From the NCBI RefSeq assembly GCF_037042905.1, contig NC_087256.1, positions 28,670,001 through 28,734,000 on the forward strand: a stretch of 64,000 nt of DNA. The letters run 5' to 3'. This document shows, piece after piece, positions 12,201-21,200 of this stretch. Source of the DNA: Lytechinus pictus. Lineage: Eukaryota > Echinodermata > Echinoidea > Temnopleuroida > Toxopneustidae. The translations under genes and the position numbers were made by a program. Numbering within the stretch: position 1 is the first letter of the stretch; each line of letters starts with the position of its first letter. The notes below the pieces were generated by a model that saw only the letters and a list, made by a program, of their open reading frames with translations, made no database searches and was not told the DNA's origin.

Positions 12201-15200
12201 ACACTTGGTGTGAATGTGATTTAGTCTAGCCCAACTTTGGCAAAAAAAAGCAAGTGACACATCAGTCAACTTTGAGTTATTGTTGTTTCTGAAACACCCT
12301 TTGTATGTTGCATGTTCAGATAAAATTGGGGAAGAAATGGTCGTTCTATGGAAAGATATTGAAGAAAATATGCTGTTAAATTGCATTGACGCCTATGTAA
12401 ATGACGAACACATATTGCTCATTTACAACAAATTATACTTTTGTAACTTGCTTCCTTTTGCCAAAGTACGGCAGTAATGCCAAGATGGTTCAATTTTAAT
12501 TTCAACTTTGTCTGTTTATTGTTTTTCACCTTTTAGATGAAAATTTGACCTGTAAACAGCTCATCTAATCATGTACAGAAAGTGGTATTAGACCAAGTGG
12601 ATTTTAAATGAAATGGGGATATATGATAAATAATAATACATGTATATAAATTTGTAGAGCGCAGAAACTATTCACTGAAGTATATATTCTACTGCGCTTT
12701 TTATGACTCCTGAATGCTTGTTATCGATTAAATAGATGTGTTTTGAGTTTTGATTTAAATTTGGTTACAGAGGGTGCTTTCCAAACTTCCAGGGGTAGGC
12801 TTTTCCAGAACTTGTATTTTGGAATTATGAGTGAACATGACACTTTCACTATAAACTGGCCCAGGAATTAAGGAAATACTTCTATCATAAGTTTCATAAC
12901 AATCGTGTCAAATTGCGGAAGATATTTTACAGTGAATTGGATAAACATTATTGATGCAATTGTATTTGCATGCTTTCATGACATGATTCGAAATTAGAGT
13001 TCGAAGGTCACTCAATGATCAGAAAAGCATGAAATATAAGGAACCTCTGTTGAGATGTGCTTAAATGAAAGTGGTATTTTAGACATTTTCAAGTGAATTT
13101 GTTTTTGTTTTTCTAATTGATTTCTAATAATATTTTTTGTTTTCTTTGCAGCATGCACATCCGTACATTTCAGCACAGATAAACAATGGCACTCTACACT
13201 ACGACCACGACAGGGACGGGACACACACAGAGCTGGATGGGTGCCACGCCCCTTTCAGGAACAAAGACCATAACACACATGTCGCTATCAGATACTTCCA
13301 GAATAGACTAACAGTGAGTTGTAAAGAAGGCAAAGATAGTGATTGGGAGTTTGGGGGAAAAGGAATGGAGAGTGGAAGTGAACGGATGGATGGATGGATG
13401 GATGGATGGATGGATGGATGGATGGATGGATGGATGGATGGATGGATGGATGGATGGATGGATGGATGGATGGATGGATGGATGGATGGATGGATGGATG
13501 GATGGATGGATGGATGGATGGATGGATGGATGGATGGATGGATGGATGGATGGATGGATGGATGGATGGATGGATGGATGGATGGATGGATGGATGGATG
13601 GATGGATGGATGGATGGATGGATGGATGGATGGATGGATGGATGGATGGATGGATGGATGGATGGATGGATGGATGGATGGAAGGATGGAAGGATGGATG
13701 GATGGATGGATGGATGGATGGATGGATGGATGGATGGATGGATGGATGGATGGATGGATCGATGGATGGATCGATGGATGGATCGATGGATGGATCGATG
13801 GATGGATGGATCGATGGATGGATCGATGGATGGATCGATGGATGGATCGATGGATGGATCGATGGATGGATCGATGGATGGATCGATGGATGGATCGATG
13901 GATGGATCGATGGATGGATCGATGGATGGATCGATGGATGGATGGATGGATCGATCGATGGATCGATCGATGGATCGATCGATGGATCGATCAATGGATA
14001 GATCGATGGATCGATCGATGGATCGATCCATGGTCATGGATCGATGGATGGATCGATGGATGGATGGATGGATCAATCGATCGATCAATCAATCATCACA
14101 ACATGCAGTTGACCCAGAGTAGACATATAAGGCAACTTGTCAAAAGTCTGCAGTGTCTTTTAAAGGGGAAGTTCACCCTGACGAAAACTGTATAGTAAAA
14201 ATAGCAGGAAAAATGACAAATATTTGTGAAGGTTTGAGGAAAATCCAATAAAGATTAAGGAAAGTTATCAGAATTTCAAGTTTTTGTCTCACCTGCATAG
14301 CAGAGTGAGACTATAGGCGACGGCGGCGGCGGCGTCAACACCAAATCTTAACCGAAGGTTAAGTTTTTGAAATGACAGCATAACTTAGAAAGTATATGGA
14401 CCTAGTTCATGAAACTTGGCCATAAGGTTAATCAAGTATTACTGAACATCCTGCCTGAGTTTCATGTCACATGACCAAGGTCAAAGGTCATTTAGGGTCA
14501 ATGAACTTAGACCATGTTGGGGGAATCAACATCAAAATCTTAACCTAAGGTTAAGTTTTTGAAATGTCATCATAACTTAGAAAATATATGGACCTAGTTC
14601 ATTAAACTTGGACATAAGGTTAATCAAGTATCACTGAACATCCTGTATGAGTTTCACATCACATGACCAAGGTCAAAGGTCATTTAGGGTCAATGAACTT
14701 TGGCCGAATTGGGGGTATCTGTTGAATTACCATCATAACTTTGAAAGTTTATGGATCTGATTCATGAAACTTGGACATAATAGTAATCAAGTATTACTGA
14801 ACATCCTGTGCAAGTTTCAGGTCACATGGTCAAGGTCAAAGGTCATTTAGGGTCAATGAACTTTGGCCAAATTGGGGGTATTTGTTGAATTACCATCATA
14901 ACTTTGAAAGTTTATGGATCTGATTCATGAAACTTGGACATAATAGTAATCAAGTATTACTGAACATCCTGTGCGCATTTTAGGTCACATGACCAAGGTC
15001 AAAGGTCAATGAACTTTGGCCATAATGGGGGTATATGTTGAATTACCATCATTACTTTGAAAGTTTATGGATCAGACTCGTGAAACTTGGACATAAGAGT
15101 AATCAAGTATCACTGAACATCCTGTGCGAGTTTCAGGTCACATGATCAAGGTCAAAGGTCATGTAAGGTCAATGAACTTTGTTCACCTTGGGGGTATTTG

Positions 15201-18200
15201 TTGAATTACCATTATATCTCTGTAAGTGTATTGGTCTAGTTCATAAAACGTGGACATAAGAGTAACCAAGTATCACTGAACATCTTGTGCGAGTTATAGT
15301 AGTTTTCAAAGTCAGCACTGCTGCTATATTGAATCGCGTGATGTAGGTGAGACCGCCAGAGGCATTCCACTTGTTGATTTGTGGCGCCATAAATGAGCAG
15401 GTACCCCATACGTTATGTAATTTAAAAAGCATAAATTTCATTTTTTTTTTTTGGTCCATGATGACTTATTTTTTATTTTCTTTTTAGGAGCGGTGTGAAA
15501 TCATGTGTGTACTGATATACTAAAGGTACAATAAAAACCATTTTCAATTTTCTGCAAAAATGACATTTCATTGATTGTTTTAAAACCATACAATATGTAG
15601 GAAAGCTGCTCGCATATGACGTTACTAATAAAATAATTAAAATTCTGATAACTTTTTTGTTCTTGATGGATTTTCCTAAAACCCTTCGCCAATATTTCTT
15701 ATTATTTTTTTGCTATTTTTGCATAAACTTTTTGTTGGGGTGAACTTCCCCTTTAACAGGAATCCCACAATAAAGATTTTATCCGTCTTTTCATAGCGGC
15801 TAAGTTGCATTCCCCTTTACTTTGTCTGTGATCAAATGTGAGGATTGGTAAGGCAAAGCGGTTCGCGGGTTTCTTGCGGGAAAGGCGTAACTCTGACTTT
15901 CACTTTGCATTTTTTGTTTGTTTGATGGTTGGGGGTGATCTCTTTACCCCCAATCATGAAAACTACTGGCATCACTAGGAAAAATACAAAGTAAATATGG
16001 GCAGGGGTTGCCAATGGCCTATGAAAAGGATTATTGATTATATTATTTGTATTAATGTGTTAATTATAATAAGATATGAGATTTATCATCAGCTTGAATT
16101 TAGATAATGGGTTTGAGTGAGGTTTTGCTTGAAATTTGTCAATAATGGATTTGGAGGGAAAACAGTTTGGTTGGTACCTTAATTAATCTATTCAGTTCTC
16201 AGGCAGCCTCTCCATTTTTCATCTACATGTAGGTGTTATCGTTTGATAATGTACATTGCTATATGATCTTCTCGATTTTTTTTTGTTTTTAATATACAAG
16301 TACTTATCGGGGGCTGTGGAACCTTGGAGGCATCTGCCCCCACTTTTTTCAATAATTGTGTACAAAAATGTAAAAATGATCATCTGATCATGTTTATTTG
16401 CACGGTCAGCCCCCCCCCCCCCCCACCCCCCACTTCTAAACCATTCTATGACCCCTGCCTCGTTAGTCCATTTGTTCTGTAAGGCCAAGTGATAATGATA
16501 ATAATGGAAAATTGCATTATTTATTCCCACTCTTTCCAATAAACTTGGACATAAACATAAAAATTGACCATCTGAATTTGTATAATCTTCATGGTCACTT
16601 CTAAACTGTTTTGTGACCCCTGCCTTGTTGGCCCCTTTGTTCTGTAATGCGAAGTTATAATGATAGTAACTAAAAATAGCATTATTTATTCCCTCTCTTT
16701 CCAATACGAAAAACCTAAATGTGTTTATTTGCATGGTCACCCCCCCCCCCTTCTAAACCATTCTGTGACCCCTGCCTCGTTAGCCCCTTTGTTGTGTAAT
16801 GCCAAATGATGATAATGGTAATAACTGAAAATTGGCTCATTTTCACAGGTAATGATGGATATATCCGGTGAGGGTAAATGGCAGCATTGTGTTGACCAGG
16901 AAAGGATTATCTTACCAACAGGATATTACTTCGGAGCATCGGCTGCTACCGGGCAATTAGCAGGTAAATTTTTTTAGTGTGTCTATCATTGAATCCAAGA
17001 AAAATATCACTGTTTTTCGGGCCGGATGAGCTTATGCCGTGGCATGGCGTCCGTCCACAATTTCAAAATGCTTCTTCCTCGCCATTTCAAGTCCGATTTC
17101 AATTCTGTTTGCTTTAATATATGATAGCACGAGGTGGGGGATTCAAAACTTCTACACATAATTTTGAAACTCATTAAATATGCTAATTTTTGCACATTTT
17201 TCTAAATTCACAAAAAATGCTTTTTCTTTATTTGTTGACCGATTTTGAATTTTTTGCTTCCATCTGGTAGAGCTTCATGAGGTTCACCAAACTTCTACAC
17301 AGAATTTTGAAATTTAGACTAGAACAATTTTTATGCTAATTTATGCAAAATTAATTTATGCATATTTTTATAAATTTACATAAAATGCTTCTTAATTTGT
17401 TGACCGATTTTGATTTTTTTCTTCCATCTGGTAGAGCTTCATGAGGTTCAGAAATTTGGAGTAGAAAATTATTTATTCTAATTAATGCGAAATTCATTCA
17501 TAAATCACAGAAAATGCCTCTTCTTTATTTGTTTACCGATTTTGATTATTTCTTCTTCCATCTGGTAGAGCTGCATGAGGTTCACCAAACTTGTACACAA
17601 AATTTTGAAATTTTGTCTAGAAAATTATTTATGCTAATTTATGCAAAATTTATTCATAAATCACACAAAAAAATTCTTCATTTGTTGATCAATTTCAATT
17701 TTGTTTACTTTATACAATAGCTCAAGGTGGTGATTCAAAATTTCAACGCAGAATTTTGAAACTCATTAAATATGATAATTTATTCATATATTTTCAAAAC
17801 TCACAAAAATACTTATTTGTTGATTGATTTTGATTATTTTTGTTCCATCTGAGAGCTACATGAGGTTCACCAAGGTTCTACACAGAGTTTAGAAATTTTA
17901 ACTAGAAAATTATTTATGCTTGATTTATATGAAATTTATTCATAGATCACAAAAAATGCTTCTATGTCATTTCTTCATCAATTTCAATTCTATATATCCT
18001 CATTTTATGTCACCAATATAATTCACTACCGTGTCAACTGGGCTGAAATTAAAATTGTGTTAAATTTCGTTGCGAGATGCCGGATGAGCTCCACATCATT
18101 GTTGTGCTAGTTAAAGATGTTTAGTTGAGGGCAGTACAATATTGCGTATTTGGGGACTGGATTATCAAAAGCTGTAGGACAACGATCTTAGTGGTGATTT

Positions 18201-21200
18201 ATCATTGCCCCCCCCCCCCCACGAATTGTCATTTGTCAGGCAATGTTCACTTACCATTTTATTCAGTTAAGGCTAAAAAAATAAATCAGATATGGAATGG
18301 GGGGATATTGGTTATGGCAGAATCTAACCAGTGGAGCAGTCACTGCGACGTCTCCATTTTTTTGTTGCAAGCAAGTCTCCAAGACATCTCTGCTGAAAAA
18401 AGAAACTGATTTGTGAGATAACCAAGGCACAACTTCCATATTTATGAGCCTATCTGTGACTTAAATGAGCTGTATTAGGGTAATAGGGGTAATGTCTGCG
18501 TTTCATGACCTTAAGTGAATGACTTAAAGCATTTCAATGAAGTTTTCTTGTCGAAAAGTGTTTATTCTAATCTCTCTTGTTATTCAGCTACTTGGACAAT
18601 CATACTCCAAGGCAGAGCGTTCAAGAAAAATGTTTTCATTGCATTGGATGACTCAGAATCGAGTACCAGAAATGTTCCCCGAGTTAGGACCAAAATTGCA
18701 CAAATCATATAGGAGTGCAATGTAAGCCATAATGAGTGGAACATTTAAATTATATTGGATGGCTCGGAATGGAATACCAGAAATATTCTGAGAGTTTGGG
18801 TAAATATTCCAAGAATCATAGATGAGTGGAATATTGGCCCTAATGAATAAGATATTTCTGGTATTCCATGAAATAAAGCCATCCAATATAACTATTATCA
18901 TCTCCCCCACCCCCCTCCAAAAAAATAAGAGGGATAAATTTGATTGAACAAGTCATGTCCCTACATTATCATCTGGTAAGATTGAATTTGTTCGTTGACA
19001 TGCAACTAGGCCTACATGCAACCTACATGTAGTTCTTTATGGCATGATTCAGTGTCATTGTGCTCTATGCTGCGCATCACATTGCTTTCATTGTTGTACA
19101 AGTTGTAGATTTCACGCATGCGCACTAGACTGTTGAATATGGTCTCGTATTCAACAGCAAGTTTTGTACAGGAGCCTATATGGATTTCGGTCCTTTTAGG
19201 GACATCCTCTGGTATTGAACAGCCTATTGATGCAGACCAAAGTACTTGTTTTTAATGTATATTGCTAAAACACTCTATGTAGATGATAATTCTTGTTAAC
19301 CCACCCAATGATCATTATTCATTAGACCATGCAATATGGCACCATATTGCACAGTAAGTTTTGTATGTAAGCCTATAGGGAATAGATCAGATTTGGGCGA
19401 ATCGTGCAATAAGCTTTATTATCACCCGTATCAGACATATGAGCTGGTCATTTACAAAACCGTATTTCCCTGTATTTTATTATTATCAGGAAGGGATAGG
19501 TATATTGTTTGTATTTTCCTCGGTCTCAATGCGCGTATTGACTTTGCATGCAGAGACGACGCAAAATATACCTTTGTATTTTGCCTGGTCTCACATCCGG
19601 GCCTTTGAGGATGCGCAGAAAGAGATAAGCGTCATAGTGATTCGTGCAGAAACAATATACTGTACGTCATAATAAAGACAACGCTGGATCTGGGCGCTTG
19701 CAAGTACGTCATAATGGTAAAGGGCAGAGCCTAGACACTGATATTATCATGACACAACAGAACTCTATTCTTAAAAGATATCACTGTTATCATGATTTTT
19801 GCTCTAGATATCTGATTTGGATGATAATAAAAATATTGACTGCCCTTCTTTCGGGGAACATCAAATATATTGCCCTTAAGGACGTTCCACAGTTATGTTT
19901 GTGCGCATTATGATCTGCGCATAGTTTACACTCTGCGCGCTGACGTCACAATGGATGAACAGGTGATTAATTAGCTGCGGGTATGAGCTGATTTTTCTCA
20001 TCTTCTGCACTTTAACTGCAGATCCGATGTGTTATTTCATGAAGCTAAAAAGTGGAATTATTCCATGGACGATTAAAAAAAATTCTCTACAATTTCAAAA
20101 TACTTTACTCTGCAGTGCTGCCAAGAATCACGAATATTACCCCGAGTTTGAATAAATGGTAGAGTGGTTTTGATTTTTTCTTCACATAGATACAAAGTAT
20201 TCGGCGCATTTTTTGTGTTTTTAAAAGCACATTTGCTCTAATAAAAATGCTGATAGTTTAAAAACAAGCACATGAACCCCTATTTTTTAATGTTTGTACC
20301 TCTTAGGTATACCTTCCTTTACAACTCTGCAAATTTTGGTGAAAATGACATGGATTTTGAATAAAGTGCAGCATTTATTGTACGTTTGTAGTTTGTTACT
20401 GAAATTTTACATTTTTTAGATTGGGATTTTGTTATCTTTTACGCCATTTTTAAGAACTGACAGTGCTGTTAAACTTAAAATTGCAAACAAATAGCACTAT
20501 TAATAGATTCTCCGTTCTAACGATACAATTATTAACTCTCTTGCGAAATTTGATGACTTTTTCATGTATTTTGAATGAGTAATGGAGGTTTAAACTCATT
20601 GTAGTAATCTTGGGCGGTCTAAAAATGCCAAATTCTTTTGAATGCGCAATTCTTAAGAACATCAATTTGGGTAAACTTTGAAGCTCTATAGCAAAAAATC
20701 AAGCACATGGACCTATGTTAATTTTTGCATATTTCGAATATTAAGGTTCTAAAGTATCTATGTGCAAAGTTTGGTAAAAATGACATGGATTTCACTTTAA
20801 CTGTGGAACGTCCTTAAAAGACCCATATTGCCCTCGTCTAAAGACTTGGGCCAATATGATTCTTTTGCTGGCAATATGTTTGATGTTCCCCTTAAGACCA
20901 GTCAATATTATATAAATATTGCCTATTCAAATCATGCAAACAAAAACACATGGTCTCAGCACACTGTTAAATGCCTAGATAATATTTCTATGTGTGTAGT
21001 GAGTTACTGATACAAGGATCAATTGCCTCTCTTCTCATTTCTTTGCAGATAATCATGACATCCATTCTGTAAAAGTTTACGAGCTTGAAAGTGTTGATTT
21101 AGATAAAAACACAGATTACAGCAAGCTGACACCATCAGCACAGTACTTTGCTCCACCTAGAGGTAAGCTCAAGAGGGTACTTATATTCTTATTCCTCTTT

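Noticed and set aside
13384-14092. Regularly spaced short repeats considered as a CRISPR array
   Set aside because: Uniform tetranucleotide repeat without spacers in a eukaryotic intron.
13137-14195. Long ORFs of 220-352 codons in several frames on both strands (WMDG, HPSI and DRWM repeats)
   Set aside because: They are translations of the GGAT satellite; only the first part of one frame overlaps the real LMAN2 exon 5.
16219-16740. 173-codon ORF on the - strand with repeated GINNAIF...YHY segments
   Set aside because: The repeat in the peptide reflects the tandem DNA repeat next to LMAN2 exon 6; no known domain.
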